From: Atherinomorus stipes | Lineage: Eukaryota > Chordata > Actinopteri > Atheriniformes > Atherinidae | Assembly (NCBI GenBank): GCA_023101725.1 | Contig: JALJCO010001367.1 | Span: 40,925 to 104,924, forward strand | Length of the DNA: 64,000 bases | Direction of reading: 5' to 3' | Shown: piece after piece, positions 33,346-44,270 of the stretch | Layout of the letters: each line of letters opens with the position of its first letter | Numbering within the stretch: position 1 is the first letter of the stretch | Program-made: the position numbers and the translations under genes | The notes under the pieces: generated by a model | Database searches by the model: none | The model's input: the letters and a program-made list of their open reading frames with translations, nothing else | What the model was told of the DNA's origin: nothing

Positions 33346-34400
33346 GGCCTCATGGTGATCCTAATATTCTTTTCTTTATGGTCATTTTGAATCACTTCAG
33401 AGATAATTTCGGTCCCTTCACAGCCGTTTGACCTTTCTTTGTTGCTGTTTTTATGTCTCTTTATGGTCATTTTACATCTACCTGCAGCCATTCTGAACCT
33501 TATTAGGGTCATTTTCTATGTTTTTGTGGCTGTTCTGTTCCTTTTTGCCGCCACTTGATGTTTTCTTTCAATTGCCTTTATAGCTATTTGCCATTCATGT
33601 GCAGCTCTTTTATGTCTGCATGGCTTTTTGTACCTCTATAGAATAATTTTGCATGTATTTGGGCTTGTTTTGCATTCTTTCAGCCGTCTGTGTCTTCGGT
33701 GAAAATTTTGCATCACTTTGTCGTCTCTTTGCTTAATTACTGTGATTGTCATACTATCATTCTGCTTTTGCACATCTTTTGCCCTTGTACTTGTTTTAAA
33801 TCACTTAGTGGTGATTTTGTAGTGGTTTTACCTTTTTGTTTGCATTTTATATTAATCTGCACTCACTTTTAAGCTCTCTGTTCATGTCTTTTTTGTCTCT
33901 ATTTAGTTCTCGTCACTCTGCAACATAATGATGGAGCTGAGCCATGTCTCTGAGGTCATTTTGCATCTTTGTGAGAATTTGGCATGTCTTTGTGTGGGTT
34001 TTTTGTCTGTCCCTGTGTAACTGTTTTATGTTCATCCACAGCAGCTTGATCTCTCTTTGTAATAGTATGGTGTCTCTTTGTAGCTGTTTTATGTCTCTTT
34101 CTAGGTGTTCGACATTTCTTTGTCACTATTTTTTTTTTTATCTTTGTTGTACTTTGCAGTTATTTTATGTCTCTTTGTGGCTGTTTATGTCTTATCATAG
34201 CCCTTTGACATCTTGTTTCAGCTGTTTTATGTTGTTTTCGTTACTTTGTTGCCCCTGGGTAATTATATATCTTTCTGTAGCTGTTTGATGTTGTTGTGGT
34301 TACTTAGTATCTATTATTAGCCCTCTGACATCTTTTTGCAGCTGTTCGACAGCTTTTTATGGCTGTTTTATTAAACCTGTTTATGGATGGTTTTCATCAT
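33346..34400 (+). repeat. Degenerate GTCTCTTTGTAGCTGTTTTAT tandem repeat
   Basis: Variants of 'tttatgtctctttgtagctg' recur with a period of about 20-27 bp. It resembles the array around 9.6-13.1 kb. The 114-codon frame at 33944-34288 is rich in C, F, S and L because of this unit and is not a gene. Confidence 0.65.
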
Positions 34401-35799
34401 TACGGTTGTTTTGCTGGGTAAAACCTGAGAGACCTGGACCCAAAGGAGCTTTCAATAGGCCTTGCATAACTTGAATGTTATGCCATAGTGGGTACTGAAA
34501 TGTACTTCATGTGGTTTTAAAAGGTATTTAAAAGTTTTAGGCAGAAAGCTGTGAATTTAACAGAATATCCATCTCTCGAAGATGACCTTATACTTTAAAT
34601 AAAAAAATAATTTAATCATGAACACACTGCATTGTCCTGTCTACAAATTATTTCCTTAAGGCTTCTGTAGTCAGTCTTGCTATCTGACGTGAATGACTTC
34701 TTCAAATCTTCTACCCCACCCCCCACACACACACCTTGTTATCTACCCCCACTGATATGAAAGCACATCAGAGTCACTAGGTAACATAAGAAGAGTAAAA
34801 CAGCAGCTGAGATGTTGACGTGTGCCTTGCTTTCCTCCTGCTGCGAGGCGGTCAGGGCTTTGGTAACGAGAGCCCGGGGACCTGGCTGAACCTGCTGTGT
34901 AGAAGCGCGATCATAATGTTCCTCAATTACTTTATGCTGAGCGTGTCAGCATATGCGGTCACAGTAATCAACCAAGGCAATGTGGTTAAAACCAGAATCC
35001 AAGGATAGTTGGAAAAGTTGGATGTTTATTTGAAGTCATGTGGATCTAAAGAATTTGATTACATGCAGATTTGCACCACTGATTGATGTCAGATCCTCCA
35101 TCTTGTGACTTTAACTTGTAGTTTTATGATTCGTTTATATTAAGTTGATTCAATATAAAATTTCCTCAGGCTACTCTTTGAAGTAACTTAAGAAAATGCT
35201 GACTATGATTATGGAGTCTTTGTATTCATTTACCCAGACATTTTCCTGACTTCAGTGGAACAAAGCAGTAGGTTAACAGCACATATGTAGAGCAAGCAAC
35301 GCAGCACGGAAACACTTATGAAGTATTTACTTTAAAATGACTTTAGACTAAGTATTCATCAAGATGTGCTGAAATTTACTGATATAAATGAGCTAATATT
35401 TCTGCTTCGGTTGAAATTACCTCAACTGGCCTTTTTTTTTAACGTGTACTCATACTTGAGTATAGGTGTGTTTGAAGACACAGACATGCTGTGGAGGAAA
35501 GTAAGCTGATGATTAACACCAGGAACAGCCTCGCCTCCATCCTCCCTCCCTTGCCTCACCCACCTCCCTCTCTCTCCCTCCCTCCTTCCACTCTAATCGC
35601 AGGGCTAATTGACTCAGCCAGATTTGGCAACAGGCTTATTAGTGTCATTTCACACAACAAGGAGACCTGTGCAGCTACGTCATCCAGCATAAACACATGA
35701 AACCCCCTAGAAACAGCCCGTTCATGTGGGGGTCAGCATATTCACTTTCTGAAAGTTTGTCATGAGGAAAACATGTCTGATCCGTTTCTGTGTGGGTGC
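34401..35799. other. Unassigned; probable znrf1 intron 1
   Basis: No exon was recognised. A CT-rich tract ('ccctccctccttcc') lies at about 35540-35590. This stretch lies downstream of the znrf1 exon 1 donor in the direction of transcription. Confidence 0.5.
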
Positions 35800-37130
35800 G
35801 TGTTTCCTTTGACGCGCGGGTTTCCCGGCTCCTCATTGGCTGTCTCCCCGCAGGTGAACCAGGTGTGGGTGTCTGGCGATGATTAATCCCTCAGCCGTCA
35901 CTCATAAACCTGCCTGCTGATGGTGTGTGTGCGTGTGCGCGTGTGTGTGCGCAGCAGACCTTACCGCTGTGTGCGCTGAACCAGCGGGGGGTGATGTGGA
36001 GGGGCAAGGTGTCAGCCAGCGACCCCCCGGGACCCCAAATACAGCACCCCATCCGCGTGGTGCCCTCCGCCCCCCAGTGTCCTGGTAACCGGTTCCATGG
36101 GGGGCCGCGGTGGTGCCCCCCGACCCCCCTCCGGCTCGATCCGAGTCCGTCCCTCTGGGGGTGTAGAAGCCGAAGGGCACGGCGGAGCTGTGGTCGATGC
36201 CCATCCCGGCCACGGAGCTCACGGAGCGGCTCCGCAGGCCCATGGTCCCGCTCGGCCGGTAGTGACCGAAGTGGGCCGAGGGTGGCACCGCGCTGTCATC
36301 CGAGGAGACGCCGGGAAAAGCACCCCGGGGCCGACCAGCCGTGCTCTGCTTTCCCCCCATCCAAAGCGGGAGAGGAGTGGGTGGGGGCTCTGGGTGGAAA
36401 CAGGAGGGGGCTCGGCTCGATCCGCAAAGGGTCGAGAGAGCCCAAACTGGCTGTGGCCCCCCTCCCTCGCGCCTCTCTGTCTGTCGGCCTGCCTGTCTGT
36501 CTCCGCAGGCGCGTCAGCTCTGGCTCTCCGCAGACGCAACAGCCCGCTCCCCCGCTGAGCGGAGCATGAGCCAGCCCTGATTCACCCGCACACGCAGCCT
36601 CCACACAGCGGCTGATGAGGAATGACGCTAAAATCCCAGCGCAGACGCACCGTCGCGCGCTCCTCGCTGTCCCAGCTGGTTAGGACGGCTGTCACGAGCA
36701 GGCGGGACGTTTATCCCGCCCGGTCCGGTTCACAGCCGCAATGTTCTCTCCGCCGCTCGCGCCTCATCTGATTCCAGACATCGTGACAACTGTTGCTGTC
36801 TGTCTGACCGCCAAGAAATGACGATCTGTCCTGGAAATGAATGACGTCGTCACCGTCCGGCTGTCTGTCCGGTCCGATGGGCTTTTCCTCCCCCGGAGAT
36901 CGGGGTGACAGAAGCCGCTCCCCTGCGCTCAGATCAGCGCTCCGCTCCGCGCCGCTCTGCCGCTGCCGCTGCCGCTGCTGGCCAGACAATGGACGCGCTC
37001 AGTGCGCAAGCTCGGAGCAGAACAGCAGACAGAGACGGAGCAGCGACAAGACGCTGGTGTAACTCCTCAGTTCGGGATTGGTCTGCATCGCTGGAGGGGG
37101 TCTGAGCTGCTGGATCACGTACGGGGCATG
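35800..37130. promoter_or_regulatory. CpG island covering the znrf1 promoter and first exon
   Basis: This is the only long GC-rich, CpG-dense stretch in the window (for example 'cgccgctctgccgctgccgc' near 36950). It surrounds the znrf1 first exon and extends about 750 bp upstream of its start codon. That is the usual layout of a vertebrate housekeeping or neuronal promoter. I cannot place the transcription start site. A CRE-like TGACGTCG lies at about 36842-36849. The long open frames on both strands here (up to 214 codons) are an effect of low stop-codon frequency in GC-rich DNA, except for the znrf1 exon. Confidence 0.75.
35965..36360 (-). CDS. znrf1: znrf1 first coding exon (zinc and RING finger E3 ligase 1), with two apparent 1-bp shifts
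   Basis: ZNRF1 is a membrane-associated E3 ubiquitin ligase of endosomes, lysosomes and synaptic vesicles, with a C-terminal zinc finger and RING. This exon encodes only the variable N-terminal part. It begins MGGKQSTAGRPRGAFPGVSS, with glycine 2 for N-myristoylation, then HFGHYR, MGLRSRSVSSVAGMGID, VPFGFYTPRGTDSDR and GYQDTGG, all as in vertebrate ZNRF1. The frame then slips by one base at a G6 tract (plus-strand C6, 36070-36075), continues as HHADGVLYLGSR, slips again at a second G6 (C6, 36023-36028), and continues as GSLADTLPLHITPRWFSAHS to a GTAAGG donor (GT at 35963-35964). The last base is the first of a split glycine codon. Conservation across both slips suggests homopolymer sequence errors. 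The zinc-finger and RING exons were not recognised and should lie to the left, probably beyond the window. Confidence 0.9.
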
Positions 37131-37609
37131 TTAGGGTGTGACAGGTGTGGTGGGACCAGCACGTGCGACAGTCTGGATGCGATTCTGTAGTTTTCTTTGT
37201 AGTAAAGCAAATCTTCAGGGTGGAAAATCCTATTTAGCCTCTCAGGCACAAAAACACACACAACTCGAACTTCATATCACACAACCAGCATAAACATCAG
37301 TCGTTTTATTTCTAAAAACAAGTTTATCACTGACCTATTTTATTTTCACCAATTTACCGCTGCTAGTAATTTACTAGCTTATTAATTAACTGTTGTAATG
37401 TCGCCAGTTTATTATCCTTGTAGAATAGCCTACATACGGTAGAAGTTGATACCCTATCTGTTTTGTTTTAGTTAATCACCTTTTAGTTTAGTTCGTCAAC
37501 TTAGCACTAAAAGTAGGAAATGTGTGTATGATGGATTAAATTTTGTTATTACAATCCTTGTCAGTAAATCTTATTTTATTGAAAAGTTTATTTCCCTTGG
37601 TGTTTGTAA
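37131..37609. other. Unassigned sequence upstream of the CpG island
   Basis: AT-rich sequence without a recognisable element or exon. Confidence 0.5.
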
Positions 37610-37840
37610 GGAAAATGCATGTGTTGGGGCATAGGCAAAAAAGCAAGATCAAAGACAGCAAAGGTCACGGCCGGGGGAGGCAGAAATCCAAGACAGAAAT
37701 CCAGAGGACAAGGCCAAAAAACTATGATGATCCAAGGGCATGGATTACTTCTGGCATGACAAAGACGCTGGATTGCTGTGAGTCACTCAGACAATCTGGC
37801 AGTGGACCAATCAGGAACCAGACCATGACACAGTGCCTAT
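37610..37840. repeat. Fragment of an abundant teleost retroposon-like repeat
   Basis: 'aaatccaagacagaaatcca' and the ending 'cagaccatgacacag' resemble a repeat I have seen widely in percomorph genomes ('aggaaccagaccatgac'). Its class is uncertain and no ends were defined. Confidence 0.3.
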
Positions 37841-37841
37841 A

Positions 37842-37847
<6 letters not shown>

Positions 37848-37895
<48 letters not shown>

Positions 37896-37920
37896 CATAC
37901 ATACAGGTACTACCCAAAAA
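37848..37920. repeat. (TA)n and (ATAC)n microsatellite
   Basis: About 43 bp of alternating TA are followed by 'acatacatacatacag'. Confidence 0.9.
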
Positions 37921-38050
37921 ATTTGAATATCCAGAAAAAGTTCTTGTATTTCTGTAATTCAACTTAAAAGTTGCAATTTACATATTGTATAGATAAATAA
38001 TATGTAAATCAATATATTTCAAGCTTTTATTTGTTTGAATGTTGCTGATT
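37903..38050. mobile_element. Truncated Tc1/mariner-like terminus
   Basis: 'aggtactacccaaaaaattt' then 'aattcaacttaaaagttg' and 'atatttcaagcttttatttg' match by memory the terminal region of a common fish mariner-like family. No opposite terminus or transposase was seen. Confidence 0.45.
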
Positions 38051-38055
38051 AGGAC

Positions 38056-38310
38056 TTGAACCATGGTTCAAAAAAGAAGAATATATTACTCCACGGAGCG
38101 CGCATCCACGAAACTACGGAAGCCTCGGCGTTCAGAGCCAACGCTGCCGATAATACAAGCGTAGAAGAAGAAATTCACTGTTTACATTGTGTTAAGTGCA
38201 ACAGAGCTGCAGACGAACCGGGACAAACACAAGAGGAGTTGGATATTGATTTAAAACAAATAATGAAAGAAAAAGGGAACGCGCGATCTCATCTGCCTCG
38301 CCTTCCGTAG
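38056..38310 (+). other. Unrecognised 84-codon open frame
   Basis: The frame starts MNHGSKKKNILLHGARIHET and contains a CLHCVKCN cysteine pair and an acidic stretch EEELDID-like region near its end. It lies between a mariner fragment and a TTAA element and may be an internal part of the latter. I see no family match, no splice context and no second copy in the window. I infer no function. Confidence 0.2.
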
Positions 38311-38334
38311 TTTCATGAACGTGCATCGGTGTGC

Positions 38335-38665
38335 GCGCAAGAGATGCAATGTACTTCTATTTAGGCTCTAAAAATATACTAAATGGCGTAGTTTTGAGTA
38401 AATTATGGACACTACCCACTCAGGACACTTGGATTACATTGGACGAGCAGTATGGAGGAATATTAACAAGTTTTTGTGGACTTCTAAGGACCTTGTTGGC
38501 TCTGGCTCAATCGAACTCCATTATATGAAAGTTGGGTGAAAACGAGAAGCCTTCCTGGTCGCCGGCTGCATTTGAAATATTAAAAAAGTGCTCCAGAGTC
38601 TTGCTCACCATGAAGGTAAGTGGAAAATAAAGTTAAATCGTTCTGAGGGTGAACTATTCCTTTAA
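38335..38665. mobile_element. TTAA element, family A, right part
   Basis: From about 38364 it matches 40454-40751 ('ctaaatggcgtagttt', 'gacacttggattacattg'). From 'aggacacttgg' it also matches the complete copy at 3254-3609. The right end 'ggtgaactattcct' meets TTAA at 38662-38665, which is also the left TTAA of the next element. Confidence 0.65.
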
Positions 38666-39450
38666 AGGGGAAGTTCAGGATTTTTGACATAGGTCCTCAT
38701 TTTCAAGTGAGCCAGAATGCTACTTATCACTGAAGACAGTTTCAACATATTTCATCCCGTTATTCTAGTTCCAGGAGGTCGCTGATGCTAATGCTAGTGG
38801 AAGTCAATAGGAATCTGCTAGCCTGTCATTAATAACAATCTTATCCACTCCACAGAACATCCGAGACAAATCATTTCTAACTTCAGACTATCTGTGTAAA
38901 TGCCGTGTTAACAGAATAATGTTACAATCAAACTAACCTGCATTTCGTTGCATTTTGATTGTTGCTGCTGAGAAACTTTATAAAGTTTTACTTCCTGTAT
39001 TTGGCAGCAGAGTGATGTCATCTGTTGCTACATGCATGAAGGAATCTGATTACACAAATATACAGTCAGAAATATGACTGTGTCTGAAAGGCATGAGGAT
39101 ATGAATGAACCGGAATACACTGACACTGGCAAAGGTAGTAAGCTGGTAAGAAACTAGTTCCTCAATATGTAATGCAAAATTTGTCATACAAGGCTAGTTT
39201 TACTAGTTTAAGACGGCATTTACACAGATAGACTTGCTGATTTGCCTCGGATGTTCTGTGGAGTGGATAAAATTGTTTTTAATGACAGGCTAGCAGATTC
39301 CTATTGACTTCCACTAGCATTAGCATCAGCGACCTCCTGGAACTAGAAAAACGGGATGAAATATGTTGAAACTGTCTTCAGTGATAAGCAGTATTCTGGC
39401 TCACTTGTAAATGAGGCCCTATGTCAAAAAATTCTGAACTTCCCCTTTAA
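38662..39450. mobile_element. TTAA element with ~247-bp inverted arms (family F)
   Basis: TTAA lies at 38662-38665 and 39447-39450. The arms (about 38666-38912 and 39212-39446) are near-perfect reverse complements: 'aggggaagttcaggatttt' against 'aaaattctgaacttcccct', and 'caggaggtcgctgatgct' against 'agcatcagcgacctcctg'. The central 300 bp are AT-rich without coding potential. A transcript would fold into a long hairpin. Confidence 0.85.
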
Positions 39451-39787
39451 TGCGCTCTAACTGCGTGCTTCCACGAGGACGTTTGTTGTCACAGTGCAAT
39501 AAGTGTAGTTTAATATAGTTTTAGAAAGTCACAGCTTACCAGGGGTAAACTAAACGTCTTCATCGGCTTCTCTGCTCTCCTCTGCCTGCATGTGTGCTCG
39601 GGGGAGGGGAGTAGGGAGGGGGTGCAGAGAAAGCACCGCTCTCTGTAAGGGGGGGGAGGAGGCAAGGAGCATCACAAGCAGCTCACAGGAAGGGAGGGGG
39701 AGAGCAGAAGCACAATACTACAATCACTCCTTCCGCCAAACCAATCACAAACGCAGACCCAGGCAAAGGCTGAATTGGAATTCAGTG
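39451..39787. other. Unassigned; G-rich patch
   Basis: A GA-rich patch ('aggggggggaggaggcaagg') lies near 39648-39668. No gene or repeat was recognised. Confidence 0.5.
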
Positions 39788-39790
39788 TTA

Positions 39791-40114
39791 TGCTGCTTTC
39801 AGACTTCCATTGGAAAGCGGTAATATTGCAAACTGTCCTTTATAACGCTGCATTCAGACATGCGTACCGGTCTTTTACCTCGGAGATGTAGCGGACACAA
39901 GAGCAGAAATGTTGGGGCACGTCGTTTTGGCTGAACGCACAAGGAAATGTTCTGGACAGAGTTGCTGACTTTTCTGCAACATTTCCTGATGTCTGAAAGC
40001 GTCCGGGATGCGATAAGTCCGCAAGTAAGTGACATGTTTGAAAAGACGAGTCCGTTTTTAAAGAGTGGACAGACTTTACCGCTCATGTTTCGCAATGCAA
40101 GTCTGAAAATGGCT
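39791..40114. mobile_element. Probable PIF/Harbinger-type MITE with TTA target
   Basis: TTA lies at 39788-39790 and 40115-40117. The left end 'tgctgctttcagacttcc' and the right end read on the minus strand, 'agccattttcagacttgc', match at about three quarters of positions, then both continue with CATTG. There is no coding frame. The class is inferred from the 3-bp TTA target. Confidence 0.6.
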
Positions 40115-40165
40115 TTAGCGTGCTCTTTATTATAAGTAGGTCATTCAGAAAAAGCTTAAATGGCC

Positions 40166-40435
<270 letters not shown>

Positions 40436-40439
40436 GCTG

Positions 40440-40751
40440 GACGAAATATACTCTAAAAATCTACTAAATGGCGTAGTTTCGAGTAAATTCTAGACCCTAC
40501 CCACTCAGGACACTTGGATTACATTGGACGAGCAGTATGGAGGAATATTGACAAGTTTTTGTGGACTTTTATGGACCTTTTTGGCTCGGACCCCGGCGAA
40601 CTCCATTATATGAAAGTTGTGGGAAAAAGAGAAGCCTTCCTGATCGCCGGCTGCATTTGACATATTAAAAAAAGTGTTCGAGAGTCTTGCTCATCATGAG
40701 GGTAAGTGGAAAAAAAAGTTAAATCATTCTGTGGGTGAACTATTCCTTTAA
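40440..40751. mobile_element. TTAA element, family A, right part
   Basis: It aligns with 38364-38665 and with 3370-3613 and ends 'gtgaactattcct' plus TTAA at 40748-40751. The left end is lost at the TA tract and a hAT-like 'tagggctgga'. Confidence 0.65.
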
Positions 40752-41412
40752 CCAGCCCTGGACATTGTTGTCAAGTCATGCAGAGTTTGCTACCATGCGC
40801 TGATTACTGGCTCACATGTTTGGTTTGGGATTTACTTTGTCTAATCCTGCGTTTGAGTGTGCGTGTGTAATTAGTTTAGTTTTGTTCAGTTTGGCTGTGT
40901 TTCCTCACTTTAATGCATAGTTAGTCTCATACTGGTCTTTTCTACCCAATAAGGTAAACTATGGAAGTACTTAGTGTCATCCAGGAGGTGTTAATCTGTC
41001 CCGCTATAACGACAGCAGGCCTATAAAAGGTCCACTCTCTGCTGCTCAGCCGTGTAAACACACGCACACACACACACTCACATAAACCAGAGACACAATC
41101 AACTCAAGTGCTCCTAAAATAAATTTGAGCACAGAGAAAAATAAAATGGCTGTTCGGATGGGAGGGCAGCTTTGTCACGCACTGGTTTCTCACTATTCTA
41201 TTTACAGGACAAAAAATAAATTCTCTCTTAATTTTGTTGTAATTGTGAAAATTTCCCTGAATGACAGAAGTCTAAATGGTCACATTAATACATAAATGGC
41301 AAAAGTAGAGTTTTACAAATTACAGGACTATATATAATAATATCAGCAATAGTAATGTCTGGATGATACTGATAATTCATTTTAATAACAACAACTGTAG
41401 CTGTAATAATAC
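40752..41412. other. Unassigned non-coding sequence
   Basis: CA repeat at about 41060-41077. No gene or named element. Confidence 0.5.
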
Positions 41413-42698
41413 TTAAAGCTATGGTCTATGATTTCAAAATTGGTTGAGAAATTTTGAAAAAAAGCAACCTGCCCCCCCCCACAGCACTTCCCTCTCTGCT
41501 CGTTGATCCCTCCCACCGAGTTCGCACCGCCCTGCTCCTCAACCACAGCCAGCCTCATCACAACAGCTTCATAGTGTAATATTTATTTCACATTTAGAAC
41601 AACAAGGACATATATAAGATTTGCCTTTCTCAACCACCGGGATGTTTATGGTGTGTTTTAGCTAGTTTTGGCATCAGTAAGAGACCGCGACGTTCAAATG
41701 AGTTCATTGAACGCATTGAGGACGACATTTATGACAACAACGCTAGCTCACAATACTGAAAATAACCAACAATAAAATAAACGTTCCTATGCCGTTTGTC
41801 CACACAGAGAAAACCACCAGCAGCATTTCCAGTCATCAGCAGCATCGTCATAGACTTATACATTTATGTACAACTCACACAAAACAAACTGCCTACCTGT
41901 TCAACAAAACGTCTGCAGCATCAGTTTCACTCCCAAATCCTCCCGGAGCTTCCACCAGCCGGTGACCCGATGTTTATACTCCACTTTCAGTCCGTCCTGG
42001 TCTCTGCTTCTGCAGATTTTCCCTCCTGGTCCAGGAGTCCTGGAGCATCCTCCGAATCACCCAATCTGGCCATCCGTCCTGTACTGGTTACGTTTTCCTC
42101 TTCATCTGCCTTTCTTCAGCAGACTTTATCCACCTTTCGTTTCTTCCAACGGTAAACGTAACACCCGCGGCCTTCCCTCCGTCCTGTTGCTCACATTCCG
42201 TCTGCCTTTTTTTCTCTCCCAACTTCTGCGGTGAGCAGAGGCGCTTCCTGCTGCCGCTGCCTTTCTGTTCTATTCTCCTCTTGTTGTTAAGCTGCAACTC
42301 AGCTACGTATTTATTGCAAAAAGTTTCAAACGCAAAGGAAAAATAAATTAATAAATAAATATATGAATGAAATGTTTAAACAAAGAAGAGGGCGGGGCCG
42401 AGGTGGAACGCGGAACAAGGGGAGTCAGCTGTCGGGGAAGCTGTGTCAGCTTGAGCAGGGGATTGGATCGAGAGCACAGATAAGCGAGACGAACAGCTAC
42501 GTTGACCAATATAAGCCATGCGGCCGGATGGTTCGTATAGATTAACATTTTTGCAGCCCAGCTGCCACTAGAGTGGATGGATTTTTTTCTTTTTTTTTCC
42601 TCTTTACATTGTGTAGATTGTACTATAGGACCATAACCACCATCTAAATGAGGTTATTATTAATGATCAAACTTTCAAATAGTAGACCATAGCTTTAA
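41413..42698. mobile_element. TTAA element, family G, 1.29 kb
   Basis: TTAA lies at 41413-41416 and 42695-42698. The left end 'agctatggtctatgatttc' matches the right end read on the minus strand, 'agctatggtctactatttg'. Plus-strand frames of about 120 codons at 41796-42234 overlap in two phases, contain no recognisable domain and are probably chance. The right TTAA is shared with the next element. Confidence 0.7.
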
Positions 42699-43245
42699 AG
42701 GTAGAGTCCGACGTTTCCACCCTGAAAATAAATGTTAGACTTGTGCAAGTGAAATCCGTCTCAAACGGAGGCCCTTTGGGCCTCTACTCACATGCTGTGG
42801 TGACTTTGAAAGCAAGTCCCTCTCCCCCTGCGCGTAATTCGCCCTTTCACTTTGTTATGATCAGGTCAGGACGTTTCTGGATGGAGTTTCTGTCTATATC
42901 GCCAGCCAATGACAGCGCTAAGGACACTTAGCTTTGTGACACTGTGTGGGAATAAGCTCATGATTGGAGAAGACGCCAGTCACTTGAACTCTCAAAGAAA
43001 AAAAAAAAAAGAAAGAAAGATAAACGGCGGATGCACCGAATAAAAGGTAAGAGCTTTAGATAATGCACGTTGGAAAACCAGGGCCAAAATTAGTTTGGCT
43101 TTTACCCGCTTTTGAGCTCTGAAGGAGGATTGAAGCTGAATAGGCTGAAGAACGAGGCGGCCATTAGCCTGAGAGGGAGGGGCTCAGTTTGAATACTGTT
43201 GTTTACAAACAGAAACAGTGGGGGGACTTCGGACTCTACCTTTAA
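42695..43245. mobile_element. TTAA element, family B, reverse orientation
   Basis: TTAA lies at 42695-42698 (shared with the preceding element) and 43242-43245. The left end 'aggtagagtccg' and the right end 'cggactctacct' are exact inverted repeats. It aligns in reverse with 25716-26257. The purine run 'aaagaaagaaaga' near 43005-43020 corresponds to that copy's poly-T tract. Confidence 0.8.
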
Positions 43246-43270
43246 GGTATACAGAAAATGAAAAAATATG

Positions 43271-43676
43271 TTAAAGGGACTAGAGGCAGGAATTTAAAAA
43301 ACAAACAAACATGCATGTCCATTTTTTTAAATACTAACGACGAAGCGCTAAATACCAAAAATAACGTTTCCACCCATGTTTCTCTCCGTTGCCTTGAACA
43401 GGCTGTGTGCTGCAAAATGCGCTGCAATTCGGTGTCGCGACGTTAAATGACGCTACATCCGCAGTTTTGATACAGGAGGAAGATGGTCATAGTAAATTCA
43501 AACACTGTAAGCGATAGTTATGGATTCTTCTGCCGTCAGCAAACGATCCAGATCAACTGAAAGACACTAAAAAGTGGAACTAGGAAGAAAAAGGGTAGTA
43601 AACAACATTATAGCTTCAGTTTGTGCACACTCCCGTTGCGAGTTTCGTTTCTTAATCTTGCCTCAAGTCCCTTTGA
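43271..43676. mobile_element. Probable TTAA element, family H
   Basis: TTAA at 43271-43274 starts 'agggactagaggcagg'. The right end, read on the minus strand, is 'aagggacttgaggcaag'. The right target reads TTGA, which would require one substitution. There is no coding frame. Confidence 0.55.
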
Positions 43677-44270
43677 AAAAAGTTCCCTTTTTGTAGGCTT
43701 TGTACATCACATGTCAGTGTCGGTTGCAGAATGGGGATACGATGATAATGATAACAATATGATTATTAATGATAATAATATCAATAACAATAATGAGAAT
43801 AAAATACATTGTTAATCTATGCCTACAGCACAATGCCCAAAAAAGACTAAGAGGAGGGAGGAACACCAGGAAGCAGCGAAGAGTAGCAATTCTCTAAATG
43901 CACGGCTAAACCAACCCCTGCTGAGACAGAGGAGGGAGTCAGGATGTTAACCAATAACCAATAATCAACCTTTCCAACATTATCTGATTAACCATATCAG
44001 TTCAAAATATTTGTTTTCCCATTTACACACATATGGGAGACCGGGGATGATAAACTTTTGGTTTGAGCGAGTGTTACTCAGTGGTCCTTTGTGCTGCATG
44101 TGATCCCATATTAGTCTGCTATAAATGACATACATTTGGACTTCTGCTACACCATCACAGATTAGTTCACTTAAAGTCAAAATAACAGTGGTGGGTTGCT
44201 ACAACTTACTCCAGCTCTGGGGTGAGTTGTAACACTCCTTGAGGACAGATGTAACAATCAAATTCATTTG
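43677..44270. other. Unassigned; AAT/GAT-rich patch
   Basis: 'gataatgataacaatatgat'-type simple sequence lies at about 43742-43800. No gene. Confidence 0.5.

Noticed and set aside
33944..34288. 114-codon frame rich in Cys, Phe and Leu resembling a membrane protein
   Set aside because: The composition is dictated by the T-rich degenerate tandem repeat.
35925..36604. Several 100-214 codon frames on both strands in the CpG island
   Set aside because: GC-rich sequence has few stops; only the minus-strand znrf1 exon has protein similarity and a splice donor.
41796..42234. Two overlapping ~120-codon plus-strand frames
   Set aside because: Inside a TTAA element, in two competing phases, without any domain.
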